The notes: a model not told the origin generated them from the sequence alone. Positions 42,130 through 53,798 are shown, counted from the stretch's first letter. The stretch is 64,000 nucleotides of DNA from Pomphorhynchus laevis (GCA_012934845.2 WNNJ02000853.1:124001-188000); one strand, 5' to 3'. Made by a program: numbers and translations.

Positions 42130-42916
42130 TGATTTTTAAAAATTTTGAAAGGTTTTCCAATGGGTGGTAATAGTAGCTTAATTATAGCTGACTTATTTTT
42201 AAGCTTTATAGAATATGAATTTGTTCATAACTGTTTAATAAAACAGAAAGTTATCTAAATCTAAACAATATAAATATATGAAATATATGTTTCGATACAT
42301 TGATGATATATGTGTATTTAATTCTAATAATTTTTATTCAATTAGTGAGCACATTTATTTAGAAAGCCTTATTCTTAACAAAACCAATATTAATGATAAA
42401 GAAGGTGTATATCTAGATATGAACATTAAATTAACATTAACTAAAACTACTATTAATTTATATCGTAAAGATGACATATTTAAATTTACAAGAAACATAT
42501 TTTTGCATGAGCATTCATGCATACCATATAATATAAAATATAATACATTAAATAATGAAATTTTAAGAATTGCAACAATATGTAATGATATTGGCTTTCT
42601 TCAAAATTATTTAAATAATTTAATAGATGCATATTTTAAACTAGGTTACTATAAAAATAACATTAAGCAGAAAATAGTAAAATATATAAATCAACACAAT
42701 AATATAAAGAATAAATTTAAAATCATTAGCGGAAAATTTTTATGGATGGATAATAATATACTGTGTATTAGAATAAGATACTAGATAGTTATTTCAGAGG
42801 AAATACATCATTAGCATGTATTTACCCCCGCTGCTATGTTGGGTAGAGGAGTTAGGGGCCGAAACCTGATAGCATAGCAGTTCCTCCTGATGACCTCTAA
42901 TTCTTATTCTGATACA
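42130..42916 (+). mobile_element. Penelope-like RT fragment (tentative) with structured 3' end
   Basis: Plus strand: FPMGGNSSLIIADLFLSFIEYEF is split by the repeat limit here into FPMGGNSS and IADLFLSFIEYEF near 42155-42220. An open 168-codon frame (42278-42784) follows, with YMFRYIDDICVFNSNN (active-site box YIDD), SLILNKTN, VYLDMNIKL, LYRKDDIFKFT and IRIATI-like helices. The GGNSS, YIDD and LDMNI blocks fit Penelope-like or related RTs. The open frame ends inside a large inverted repeat (42764-42916). The fingers domain is missing on the 5' side. Confidence 0.6.
42764..42916 (+). other. Large stem with internal hairpins at the RT 3' end
   Basis: The outer stem 42764-42778 with 42902-42916 has 15 pairs, one of them G-U. 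Inside are AGAGG/CCTCT (42796-42800, 42894-42898), AATACAT/ATGTATT, and CTGCTATG/CATAGCAG (42831-42838, 42873-42880). CTGATGA (42888-42894) lies at the multi-branch junction. Confidence 0.7.
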
Positions 42917-42919
42917 ACG

Positions 42920-42965
42920 TCTGTTATTTATTAGTCAATTCATAAAAATGACGTTTATTTTAAAT

Positions 42966-42996
<31 letters not shown>

Positions 42997-44780
42997 CCTT
43001 GATTTAAATTATAGAAGATCTAAAAACAATTATTAATTTTATTATTTAATTATTAAATTTTGATTTAGCATTATTATGTTCTGTTTAACAGCTGCTAAAT
43101 TCATAAGAGGAAATATACAAACTGAAACTTTTTTAATCTACAATTAAATGATTAATAAAATCATTTTATGATCTTAAATGTATAGAAATTTAATTTGTTC
43201 CATGATTAAATACATGTACAAGCAACCAGAACTGTAATATTAAAATAATTGTTGTTTTTAAATTTATAAATTATAATTAATTTATTATAATAATTAATAA
43301 TTAAAATTAATTTGATATTTTTTTAAATAATTAAAAATTATAAATTTATTTAAATTATAAAATATAATTTAGTTGATGTAAATAATTATAAATTATTGAA
43401 ATAAAACTTTTAATTTCTAATAATTAAATTAATTAAATTATTCTTAAATTATTGCGTTTATTTTTTAATAAAATTTAAATTGTACATAGTTGTTGCTAAG
43501 TTTTGATCATTTCACTTTGTTTTTGTTTGAGATCTTTAATTTCAACAATTTAGTAAAATGTGAATTTTTATTGGCTTTTGTTTTTGTTGTTCTTTTTTAA
43601 TATTATTTATCATAATTATAATTAATTAAGTAATCAATTTTATTAATCAACTTTATTATTTAATGATAACAAAATTGAATTGAAATTTTAATTCTGGAAT
43701 TTGATTAGCGGCTGCTGACATAATCAGGAAGTACTGAAAGCATTAAACAAACTGCAAACAAGACTGTTCAATGTTTTGTTCAATGCATTCAATATTCTAC
43801 GAAAATGTTTTTCTGCAGTTATTTATATAAATTTTTTCTAGCATCTGAGGTTTTGCTTAATTTTTATTAAAATTTAATTCTGAATTTTCACCAGCAGTTG
43901 CTGACAAATAAAAAGATTGACAATTTGAACAAATTGTAGAATTCAGCTTGTGTAGTTGCATATTAAGTTCAAAAATGTCAGTTTTATTTGCAGTTATTTT
44001 TTAATGCTTTTCCTGATTTTGACCACAGCTTCTTATAAAAATTTAATTTAATTGGGCCGATTGCCCCTCTTTCAATAATTAATTTTGTCAACATGGATAT
44101 TTATATATCAATTATATTTTTAATTTTGAATGTTTAAAATAGAACATTTTAAATTATAATATATCTAAACATTTGTGAAAGGTAATATAAGTAATTTATA
44201 TGTTAACTTAACAACCTGCAGATAGAATCCATTGATTGTATAGTTTAAGCCAAATATTTATGACATGTAGTTTTGCCTAATTGTCGTCAGCATCTTGCGT
44301 TGGCAGATAAAAACGAAGCCATAATATTTGCACAATGAAGGCCATCTAAGGATTAAATAAAAAGCGTTTACATCACATGCGCTTCGTATTCAAACTTGAA
44401 GGTCGTTTAATTTAAAAGCGTTATTGTTTTGCAAAACGGTTGTTTTGCTTCCCGGATCATATTACAACCTTTCCTGCTATATCAGGTTATTTTAAGTGAA
44501 CAAAATATCTTTGACTGGAATTGTATATTGTATGCAATGTATATTGAGTGCTGTGGATCATCCATGTTTACCACTTCATGTCATTGGTAAGTGATAAAAG
44601 ATTTTGGTGCATCAAAGTTTGTTACGATTGAGTACGATTAAATGGATTTTTAAATCATTCAAAACAATATGAGTTGATTAGTTGCACTGGTAAAATTATC
44701 TTTTTAATATTCAAGCATAAAAGTTAACAAAATATGGGAATCTTAAAAGTATAATTTAACGTTTCAGCTGCTCCACGACA
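42920..44780. other. AT-rich non-coding stretch
   Basis: Very AT-rich, with low-complexity runs and no gene I can support. Two short similar pieces (near 43700 and 43885, containing gctgctgacat/gttgctgacaaa) may be an old duplication. Confidence 0.4.
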
Positions 44781-45268
44781 TTCACATATGTGCATCAGCT
44801 CGCCTGATCTAACATTTAATATGAATTGGTGTGTTTAAAGCGTGCTTTATCACACGTAGTTTGATGTCGTTAAGGATTTCACTAACGAATGTGCACTCCG
44901 CTGGTCCTGGTGCCAACAGAGAAAGCATAGACGAGGCTACCTCAGGTATCTTGATTCGCATAAAATAATATTTTCGATTATTCCAAGTAGATTACGCACA
45001 AATTGAGAGACTTGGTATTTCCATCCGAAATATGCTTCTCTGTATGCTCTATTTTTAAAGCGATTTGTCTGGAAAATACTGCGGAAAATTCGTTCACCAG
45101 GAATCTCCTCAGTGCAATTTTAAGCCACCTCAGACCAATATCAATGTACCGGACTTGCCTGTCGATAAGTTCGACATTATTAGTATAACTTGGCAATATG
45201 TGAGAGCAGCGTATTTACTCTGAGCTCATCATGGATAACGGTACTTTGAATCTAATCTTTGAACCTGA
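44781..45268. other. Unassigned, less AT-rich stretch
   Basis: Base composition is more balanced than in the flanks, and short open frames exist on both strands (72 codons minus, 61 plus). None resembles a known protein. It could be a remnant of another element. Confidence 0.3.
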
Positions 45269-45416
45269 TACTGTATGCATCACGAATAAATTAGGCAGTT
45301 TGTATCCCAGATCCTATTCGTTCGGTAATCTCCTGACACGGACTGTATGCATCACGAATAAAGCTTATCTAGGCAGTTTGTACCCCAGATCCTATTCGTT
45401 CGGTAATCTCCTGTCA
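45269..45416 (+). repeat. 72-bp tandem duplication
   Basis: ctgtatgcatcacgaataaa begins each unit (45271 and 45343) and both units end in cctattcgttcggtaatctc. The second has a small insertion. Confidence 0.8.
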
Positions 45417-45419
45417 TGA

Positions 45420-46700
45420 TCTTTATTGATAGTAGTTAAGCCGATCCCACAATTGCCTTGCTTTTCAAGGTAACTCTTTTGCTTTTCACCAAATGGTTTA
45501 GCTATTATTTCATTTTATTTCAATGAACAGCGAATTGGATATTATGATGACTATATGATTTTAATATATCATAAACTCTACTTTGAAGTGGAACGAAGGA
45601 AATATGCCTTAATCGGTCAGGAGGATATGATAGGGTAAGACGAAAGTCTTTCATTAAAATTAAAATGCCAATAAAGCAGACAAGTCGAGTAATCGTCAGT
45701 CAGCATTAAAAGGACCGAAACTTGAAATGTAGGTATTTGATCAGTAGCTTATAAGGTCCACCAGTACTGAAATGTAGCGTACTGCTGTTGGCTTATATGA
45801 TTGAAGCAAAGTGCAGTGTCATCAAAGATATCGAAAAATAAGTGTTCAATCTGATGTTTATGTTTTCTGAATCGATATAGCAACGTATCTACTGATAAAT
45901 CAAACCAACCTAAATATGAGGCTGATTTCTTACTGCAGTTAAAGAATAATCTTATAAAGATAATCCGTCTTTTGTGATGTTGTACGATTTACAGCCGAAT
46001 TCAATGTTGTGATAAAATTTACTCAATTACGATTTTATTCTGTGTTCAAAATTACATTGACAAAATAATCAGATCAAACGAATCCAAACGAATCGACGAT
46101 TTTATATTCATAAAATTGTTTGCCTTAAAATAATTATCCGGTAGAGAGAACATACTGTCATGAATCTACTTATCTTTGCTATTGAGTCAATGAGCATTGA
46201 TTCGTAATGTCCATTTGTAATTAATTTAAAAAATTAATTTGTACTAAATCATTTTTTTAAATTGTCGTTAAATTGCAATATTCTACAAAGCACAGAAGAA
46301 AATATTTTATACTTCAATCTAATATTTCGGAAAAATCATAACATTTAACTGATTCCACATATTTTGTACAATAAATAAATTTAAAAATGGTAATATCTTT
46401 ATCTTAAAAAGAATTTTTATATCACAATTTTTATTAATTAATAGATTATATTCAGTAAATATAGATTATATTTTATTAATTAATAGATTATTAATAGATT
46501 ATATAGAGATTGGAGGTGATCAGGAGGAACTGGTGGATGCTTGTATATACATTTAGCTATCACATGTTAATCGGTCAAGTATAGACAAGGCAAATTTGCC
46601 ATCACATTTCTATCATTGTACCAAATATTATTGATGGTGACATGAGTCACCGTAAATTTGTAATAGCATTCTCATGTCAATAAATTATCAATTATATAAA
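45420..46700. other. AT-rich non-coding stretch
   Basis: No gene seen. Near 46512-46540 the minus strand contains agttcctcctgatcacctc, resembling the base of the structured end at 42879-42898. A 12-bp palindrome ggcaaatttgcc and a GGTGAC-ATGA-GTCACC hairpin lie near 46590-46660. Confidence 0.4.
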
Positions 46701-46790
46701 CTGAGTGGACCACAGATATTTGAAGCAAAACTCGTTCAAATATATGTGGTCCGCTAATTTATAGCTCCCAATTAGCAGTAGTCCACTGAG
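46701..46790. repeat. Palindromic 90-bp structure (two hairpins in an outer stem)
   Basis: Hairpin 1: 46707-46724 with 46735-46752, 17 of 18 pairs. Hairpin 2: GCTAATT/AATTAGC at 46753-46759 and 46770-46776. The ends CTGAGT and ACTGAG pair with one mismatch. It could be a tiny non-autonomous element or a structured RNA. Confidence 0.6.
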
Positions 46791-46920
46791 ATATCGTGGA
46801 ACAAATAGGCAATAAAACATTTATGTGAACATTTTAAAAAAGCATGTCAATGCATAAAAACATGTCAATACAAAAAAGTGCATGAGTATAATAAAAAGTT
46901 GACTTTTTAAAAAAATATTT

Positions 46921-47330
46921 TTTAACGTGGCAAATGCGTGCCAGCGCACGCGTCCATGACCACAACAAAACAAAAATGTAAATCATGTGTCGAGAAGGTG
47001 TGAACGGGGGAGGTGTTTGAATGTGATAAAGGAGGGAGCGCGGCGGACGTCGAGAGGGAGTTGATTCCAGGCGAGTAAGGCGGCGACGAGAAAGGATCGG
47101 AGACTGTAGTTGTTGGAGTAATTAGGAACGTGGAGTAAGAGGGTATGACATGAACGAAGCGAAAGCGAGGTGGGGCGAGTATCGTCTAAGAAAGGAAGGT
47201 TGATGAACGATGGGGAGCCGACAGCGATGAGACGAAAAGTAACAAAAAGGCGAAGTTTGATGCGGATGTGGATGGTGGGCCAGGAGAGTTGGGCAAAATG
47301 TGTGGATGTGTGGTCGAAGCGACGGAGTTA
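46921..47330 (-). mobile_element. Family A2 LINE 3' fragment
   Basis: A minus-strand A2 3' end. It starts with the stem-loop (46936-46951) and covers the C-terminal coding up to the FDHTS region, where it is truncated. It is close to the copies at 17000-18000, so not very old. Confidence 0.85.
46936..46951 (-). other. Family A2 3' stem-loop
   Basis: GCGTGC, loop, GCACGC: six perfect pairs, followed on the sense strand by ATTTGCCACGTTAAA. Confidence 0.7.
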
Positions 47331-47334
47331 ATAA

Positions 47335-47640
47335 TCGTCGGAATTAATAATCTATCATCTGTCATTGGATGGGAAAACTCAAGTGCTCATCTGGGGTATT
47401 TTGGATATCTCGGGATTAGTCTTCTTTTCCGAAGGACGTTCCCCAGATCAAAGACTAAGGTTTCTCAAGTTTCTCATCTCGCGATTACCGAGCATAGGCC
47501 GCCTCGATTGGACTCTTCGGGGAGGGTGAACGGCCCTGGGTGGTTCAGTCGGAGAGCGGCCTGTTGAATTGACTGGAGGGCTCAGATCCCGTTAAACATG
47601 AGGCCGTGAGGAGTGAGTTGGAAGAAAAAGACTGTAGTTG
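47335..47640. other. GC-richer unassigned segment
   Basis: About 300 bp with clearly higher GC than its surroundings (for example ggccgcctcgattgg, gagagcggcctgttg), directly at the truncated end of an A2 fragment. I find no protein, tRNA or rRNA I can name in it. Confidence 0.35.
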
Positions 47641-49130
47641 ATTGACTATCATTTTTGAAACTAACATTTTTCTTTTTATCTTTTGTCTTTTTTTCTGGCC
47701 CATGTATTTATTATTATTTAACAAATCCCTTATTATAAGTTAATAATCTGCTGATAAATTACATAGTAAACATACGAACTGCTAGTGTTTTTAAAACCTG
47801 TAAAATTATCAAGACATAGTTTCATTTTTAATGATATACTGATGCACTTTATCAGTTGATAATTTAAAACCAAAATTTTAGGTTTCCTCACTTTTCTGAT
47901 AGTAGACGATCATTCTACTTAAAATATTTACTTAAAATATTTAAATTTAGATCAGTAAGATATCTTTAATATCTCATTGAAATTAAGTAAAATCATGAAA
48001 ATATCTATATTCTTTATGGCGCAGAATTTATCTACCATGCAATAACCAACGCATTATATTGGTGGTCAAACCAATTAAAAAATATCCAATTAAAGTAAGA
48101 TAATTTAAGAAATTGTGCTTTTAGCCAAATTAGACATGATGACATTTATCTTCATAACTGGTAAATCTCGTCTATCTATAACGCATGAAGGCCACACTTA
48201 CCTTCGTAACAAAAGTATTTTGAAACAATAACAATATTGAAAAATATATAAATTCATTTCTTTAAATCTATATAAAATTACGAAAAGTTAAATACAATTT
48301 GAAAATTGCACACTAAAAAGAACGTTTTATGAAAAATTAGTCTTAAAAGTTAGTAATTATAATTAAATTAGTAGTTAAATATAATTATATTAAAAATTAT
48401 ATTCAGAAGGTATTCAAAATCAAAATATCATGATGTTCAATGCCACTAAAATCACATGATACATATTTTAAATATTCGCGGATTCGCCGGAACAGGCTAA
48501 AAGGTATATTACCGGCTAAGGCAAATATATTTATAGAATTCTCAAAGACAGATAAATTTTTAAACCAATATTTGCTTTATGCGCAAATATATTATGTTCC
48601 AATATTTATATATTGCGTAAAAATAATTATTTTTGTAGAAATATATTTTTGAACTAGATATCATATATGCACCATTTGCTAACCTATTAGGTTTAAAAAA
48701 TAATCAGATTTATTCCATCAGTATGTTTTTTATAATAACTCATTGGCTTAATCATTAATAAGGGTATTAAATACAAACCATTATTTAAGTACGTTTGATT
48801 TCACATTTTAAATTTGCCGTCGTTATCTTATGAAAGCCCATCCGTAAATGAAGACTTTACGTATTAAACTTAGGATTTTGTTAAATACAAATTAACTGTA
48901 TTTTTTGAATCTTATACATTAGATTTTATACTAATTTATATCCGATCGATCAAATTATGTAAGAGCTTATACTGGCTAATTTAAAACTTATTTATTGATA
49001 CTTCCTTAATCTCTGTAACTAAAAATACTAAGCTTTCTTTTGTAATTCGGCTTTTTATAATTCAAAGCATTTTACTCTCATGCAATAAAAAATCTATAAA
49101 TGAACTATATAAGATAGTCATTCACTGGAA
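47641..49130. other. AT-rich non-coding stretch with one dispersed repeat
   Basis: No gene seen. It holds one copy of a dispersed repeat at 48385-48530 and ends at the truncated start of the group G element. Confidence 0.4.
48385..48530 (+). repeat. Dispersed repeat, copy 1
   Basis: About 140 bp starting tattaaaaattatattcaga, with catgatgttcaatgccac and atattcgcggattcgccgg inside. It is about 85-90% identical by eye to 58630-58762. Family unknown. Confidence 0.7.
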
Positions 49131-49884
49131 ACCTAACCTGATCATTTTACCTCGATGTTCCGCTAGCAATGAGTTCATCAACATTTTAAGCAATTTTTAC
49201 GATAGGGCAGCCGACGAGGTCAAGCGTACTGAAGTCGAGCTACGAACTGCAACAATTTTTTCTCAGTGTGTACTGCAAAGAATTCCCTCCAGAAAAATCA
49301 CTCTAATCCGTAAAACATTAGAACGCAGACTAGTATCCTGGAAGGCAAGAGATTTTGATGTAATTTTCGAAGAAGCACAATTTATTCAAGACAACCTAAA
49401 GTTGCGACGTCCAACGAAGCGACTAAGCTGGATATCACAATACCAAAATCTAATGACAAAAGGCCGCATTAGAGCTGGAACATCGATTCTGGAAGATAGC
49501 CTCGAGTCTGGTGTTCTACTCCCTGACCATATTATAAATGGTGTTTCTGTGCTATCTTTGCTCGAGGACCTGCATCCCGATGCAATTTCAGCTCCTCCTG
49601 ATGCTGTTATCATCCCCATTTCCGGGTTCCAAAACCCATCACCCCTGCCGCTTCTACGCCTTAGATGAGACCTCTATTATTAGGTCAAGCAGACAAATCA
49701 AAGGTGCAGCATGTCCGTCTGGGCTTGATGCGGCGTCTTGGTCACAAATGCTTGCAGATTTCGGCTCTGCTTCAAGCTCACTAGCCAAGGTCATAGCCAG
49801 GTTTGCTATTTTCGTTGCCACTGTAAAAATCCCGCCTGGCGCCCTCGATCCTTTTACTGCATGTCGTCTAGTCGCACTCGAAAA

Positions 49885-51840
49885 AAGTCAGGAGGAGTTC
49901 GGCCAATTGGAATCTGCAATACCGTCAGACGTATCATTAGTAGAGCAATTCTTGCTATAATTCGCAACGATGTACAAGACGTGGCCGGAGTTACACAGCT
50001 AGGGGCCTCGCGAAGAGGTGGCATCGAATTGGCCATTGAGAAGCTAAAAACGAAATTGAACCTTTCTTCCGATATGTGTATTATGACAATAGACGCTACG
50101 AATGCCTTCAACCGGATAAACCGTGCCGTGGCACTTCACAACATAACATATGTATGTCCGACTCTCTCCTGTTCACTGCGCAATATTTATTCTAGTCCTT
50201 CTGAGCTTACAATTGGCGAAAACAGCATTTTCTCAGTCGAAGGGTTCACCCAAGGTGACCCATTTGCGATGGCTGGATTTGCAATGACATATCTTCCTCT
50301 TATCGAAACGATAAAACGCCAAGTACCATCCGTTTATCAGATATGGTATGCCGATGACGCCAACTTTGTCGGACCACTGGATGTGTTGAGGCAAGTTTGG
50401 GATGCCCTTAAAACAGAGGGACCAAAATTCGGCTATTTTATTAACCCACACAAATCTAATATTCTGTCTTACTCTCCGATACATAATGATCTTCTCCCTG
50501 ATTCTAGTATCAATTCAACAACAGCTGGCATAGATGTTCTGGGAACCCCAATTGGTTTTGAAGATTACGAACAATCTTCTACCGCAATCATGTTTGCAAA
50601 ATGGAAAGCTCTTGTCGAGCGTCTGAGTATGGTGGCCAGAATCGACCCACACGTAGCCTACGCTGGCATGGTTCACTCGATCCAGTCGAAATGGATTCAC
50701 ATAATGCGCACGTGCCGCTCAGTCGACAAAGTGTGGTCCGACCTCGAAGAACTTATCAAATCGCAATTGCTGCCTCTTCTGGCAACTTTCAAGCCAAACA
50801 AGGAGATGACGGATATTTTGTGCTCACCTCTTGAATTTGGAGGTATCGGGATAAACTCGCCAACTTTCGTTGCCACACTTGAACAAGCATCAGCGACAAT
50901 GTTGGTTTCCTCATATGTCGATGAGGTGACTGGCGACAACCTACGAGTAAAACAAAATGCAATCCTCCGCAAAATCACTAAATTCCGGTTCAATTCACAC
51001 CAAAAACGCGCCTCAAAGATTATTAGCAAACTAGCCCCGGTCACCCAGAATTCCATTAAACATGCAGCACACCACGGTGCGTCTTCTTGGCTAAGCGCCT
51101 TACCACTGCGACAAGAACAATTCTATTTGTCAGCAAACGAATTTCACGACGCACTTAATGCACGGTATGGCAGTATCGAGCCTGAGATTGAAACGTGTAA
51201 TTGTTACTGTGGCTCGAAGATCAATCTTCCCCATGCACTATCATGCAAACATGGTGGTCTTCCGATTATTCGCCATAACGCGGTCCGGGACACTATAGCA
51301 TCAGCGCTAAGCCAAGTTGCTCACAACGTTGGGATTGAAGCGGAGTTATCGAACGTTCCCGAGAGCACCCGCTTTGAAAATCCAGCGACTACTACCAAAC
51401 AATGTGCCCGTCTGGATATTGTCTGCTCCGGTTTACACGGATCTCGATTCGAGCGGACGTTCTTCGACGTCAATGTCTTTTCTTCTCATGCTCAATCGAA
51501 CACAATACGCAGTCCTGACAACGCTTTCGATTATAACGAAAAAAGAAAAAAATCAAAGTACCTCGAAAGAATCGGAAGGATAGAAAACAGCTCCTTTATC
51601 CCGCTCGTCTTTTCAACATCAGGGGGTTTCGGCAAAGAAGCTAGTATGCTAGTAAAGACTATTGCGACCGCTTTAGCTCAACAAGGACACATACGCTACA
51701 GTGATATAGCTATTAGACTAAAAAGAAAAATAAGCTTCGAAATTGCTCGGTCAATATCGGCCTGTCTCCGGAGTCCACGGTCAACACGAGGTACTCCCAT
51801 GCGTAGTACATTCAAACACCCAGCCGACTCGTCTTCGTAG
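49885..51840 (+). CDS. Group G RT with C-terminal restriction-like endonuclease
   Basis: About 650 residues in one frame; the frame is open back to 49738, but the first 50 residues there are out of register with the upstream coding. RT: GGVRPIGICNTVRRIISRA, GASRRGGIELAIEK, TIDATNAFNRINRAVALHN, FTQGDPFAMAGFA and the active site IWYADDANFVG. A post-RT region has LGTPIGFEDY and PLEFGGIGI. The C-terminal domain has a Cys/His cluster CNCYCG, HALSCKHGGLPIIRHNAVRD, then the PD-(D/E)XK-type residues ARLDIVCSG, FFDVNVFSSHAQS and KKSKYLERI. These match the order in R2-type restriction-like endonucleases, which nick the target for reverse transcription. No APE domain is present. The exact clade is uncertain. 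Confidence 0.85.
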   Translation, partial: KSGGVRPIGICNTVRRIISRAILAIIRNDVQDVAGVTQLGASRRGGIELAIEKLKTKLNLSSDMCIMTIDATNAFNRINRAVALHNITYVCPTLSCSLRNIYSSPSELTIGENSIFSVEGFTQGDPFAMAGFAMTYLPLIETIKRQVPSVYQIWYADDANFVGPLDVLRQVWDALKTEGPKFGYFINPHKSNILSYSPIHNDLLPDSSINSTTAGIDVLGTPIGFEDYEQSSTAIMFAKWKALVERLSMVARIDPHVAYAGMVHSIQSKWIHIMRTCRSVDKVWSDLEELIKSQLLPLLATFKPNKEMTDILCSPLEFGGIGINSPTFVATLEQASATMLVSSYVDEVTGDNLRVKQNAILRKITKFRFNSHQKRASKIISKLAPVTQNSIKHAAHHGASSWLSALPLRQEQFYLSANEFHDALNARYGSIEPEIETCNCYCGSKINLPHALSCKHGGLPIIRHNAVRDTIASALSQVAHNVGIEAELSNVPESTRFENPATTTKQCARLDIVCSGLHGSRFERTFFDVNVFSSHAQSNTIRSPDNAFDYNEKRKKSKYLERIGRIENSSFIPLVFSTSGGFGKEASMLVKTIATALAQQGHIRYSDIAIRLKRKISFEIARSISACLRSPRSTRGTPMRSTFKHPADSSS

Positions 51841-51877
51841 CTGTATCCAGTATCCAATTCAGCAGTTTATTGCTCGA

Positions 51878-51904
51878 CATTTTTGGACCCATTTGCGGGT
51901 AACC
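51878..51904 (+). other. RLE element 3' motif (group G)
   Basis: attttTGGACCCATTTGCGGGTAACC-like sequence about 40 nt after the stop; compare TTTTGGGTCCCATTTGCAAG then TAACCC at 39238-39264 in group F. The position relative to the stop is similar in both. Confidence 0.55.
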
Positions 51905-52158
51905 TTGATTGTATGCTTTACTAAAACACATTTTTCCGTTGAAAGAAATTTATTACAAGACTTTGACACATAAAAGAGTCATTTTGTTTGATCACAATAT
52001 TAAGAAAAGAAAAAAAGAAAGAAAAAAAGTAGTTCAGCAATAATAAATTGTCACATATAGTTATATATTTCCTGCAAAGAATCTTCTCTTTTTATCCACA
52101 TGCACAGCGCATTCTGGAAAGATTTGTACTGTGCCATAGACACGATCGAATTCGGCAA

Positions 52159-53798
52159 TCAGTTCCATAGGTTTACCGCTCTGTGAGATAATCGCAAGTA
52201 TCTATGACATTTCCCGTGTGATTGCACAACAACTGATAAAGAGTGTCCTCTGTGGCTCGGGCGATCATTTAGAATAACGGATTCCGATGGATAACCAGGA
52301 AAGACATGGATCATTCGCCATAACTGTAATAAATCATTGTACACATATCTCTTGTAAACTGAAGTAATATTTAGTTGGCTTAGTCTATCACAGTAGGCGA
52401 TGTTCCGAAGACCAGAATATAGCTTGGAAAATCGGCGAAGAATCTTTTCTAATTGGTTTATTTCACCACGCGTAGAAGGAAAAGTCGCCGGCGAAGCATA
52501 ATCAATGATTGGTCTGATCAACGCCTTATATAATAGTGAGAACTGAGACGGTGGAAGCGAAATAAAGGTATTTTTGATCATGTAAATAATTTTTCTCGAC
52601 GTGTTGCATATATTTTCAGTATTGAGGTCGGTTTTAAACGAATTCTGAAAAATTATCCCAAGATCTTTTGTATACGAATTTGTGGGAATAATCTCACCGC
52701 AAACAGAATAATCATTTGGTAAATCACTACGACCAAATCTGAGGTGGACACATTTAGTAATGTTAATCATGATTCCGGTCAGTTCACTCCACCTATTAAC
52801 CATATTTATGTTATCTTGTAAGTGTTGCATATCGGCATAGCATGTAATGACATTCCATATTTTAAGATCATCCGCGAATGCTAATTTTTTACATTTTAGA
52901 GAGCGTAGCAAACTATTCAGAAATATGACGAATAATAATGGACCCAACACCGATCCCTGAGGAACACCCATTGATAAATTTGACGGCCTAGATAGACAAT
53001 TTCCAACTCGAACTCTGAAAGAACGATCAGGTAGGAAAGCGTGAATCCATCGAATAATAGGAATTTCAATTCCGTAATCTGCAAGAGCCTCAATCAACAT
53101 ATTGTGGGGAACCCTATCAAAGGCCCGACTCAAGTCGAAATACACGATATCAACTGCATTACCCTGCGCAACTGCATCAACCCATGCTTCGCGTGCAATA
53201 AAAGATTAGACATGCAAGAACGTCCAGGACGAAAACCATGTTGCGAATTATCTAACAAGTTCGATGATTCAAGATAGGATAGTAATCGCCGATACAATAT
53301 GCGCTCTATCATCTTACATACGACACTTGTAAGGCTTATTGCTCTATAATTTTCAGGATTGTGACGATCTCCTTTTTTATGAACTGGCACTACAGTGGCG
53401 ATTTTCCAATCTAACGGTAGAATTGACTTAGCTAGTGATAGTTGAAACAAATAAGCTAACGGTGAAGCAATAAATGTTGATAATATCTTTAGTATCTGGG
53501 GATGTAATCCATCCGGACCAGGTGATGAATGTCGTAAAGAATTTAACTCACTATAAACCTCCTCGGTAGTAACATCAAAATAACTTCGTGAATGGCTTAC
53601 ACGAGATTGCTGGTTAATTTCTGTGCTATAAGTTACGAGTTCAAAAGTCGACGCAAACGTATCGGCTACATCTTGAGGCGATGTGATAAAGTTATCATTA
53701 ATACGAAGAGACGAAATCGCAGGAGGAATTGTCCTATTTCTACGTATGTGAGCCCAAAATCGTTTTGGTGCACTATGAAAATCCGCAGCTATTCTCAT
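52159..53798 (-). pseudogene. Family D ORF2, RT part
   Basis: Two overlapping frames (53798-53130 and 53145-52159) joined by a frameshift near 53140. RT motifs: PVHKKGDRHNPENYRAISLTS, QHGFRPGRSCMSNLL, YFDLSRAFDRVPHNML, GVPQGSVLGPLLFVIFLNS and AFADDLKIW (FADD instead of YADD, as in many CR1-like copies). The C-terminus has FSKLYSGLRNIAYCDRL and GHSLSVVVQSHG. A TGA after NLWN interrupts the last 35 or so residues. Confidence 0.85.

Larger units (their letters stand above)
49134..51905 (+). mobile_element. RLE-type (R2-like) non-LTR element, group G, best copy
   Basis: 5'-truncated but otherwise well preserved. Coding starts near 49150 (NEFINILSNFYDRAADEV), goes through TLERRLVSWKARDF and PSGLDAASW, then the full RT and nuclease, and ends at 51840. 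The frame changes twice before the RT (near 49635 and 49885), and from there a single frame is open to the stop. The 3' UTR is short and carries the motif at 51878-51904 shared with group F. The Cys-rich N-terminus seen in the decayed copy is missing. Confidence 0.88.

Noticed and set aside
42764-42916. Hammerhead ribozyme
   Set aside because: CTGATGA and GAAA occur, but the strands flanking them do not form the canonical stem I/II/III registers. Kept only as a structured region for testing.
44978-45196. Small host gene on either strand
   Set aside because: Overlapping open frames on both strands with no recognisable domain, no splice pattern and no repeat family match.
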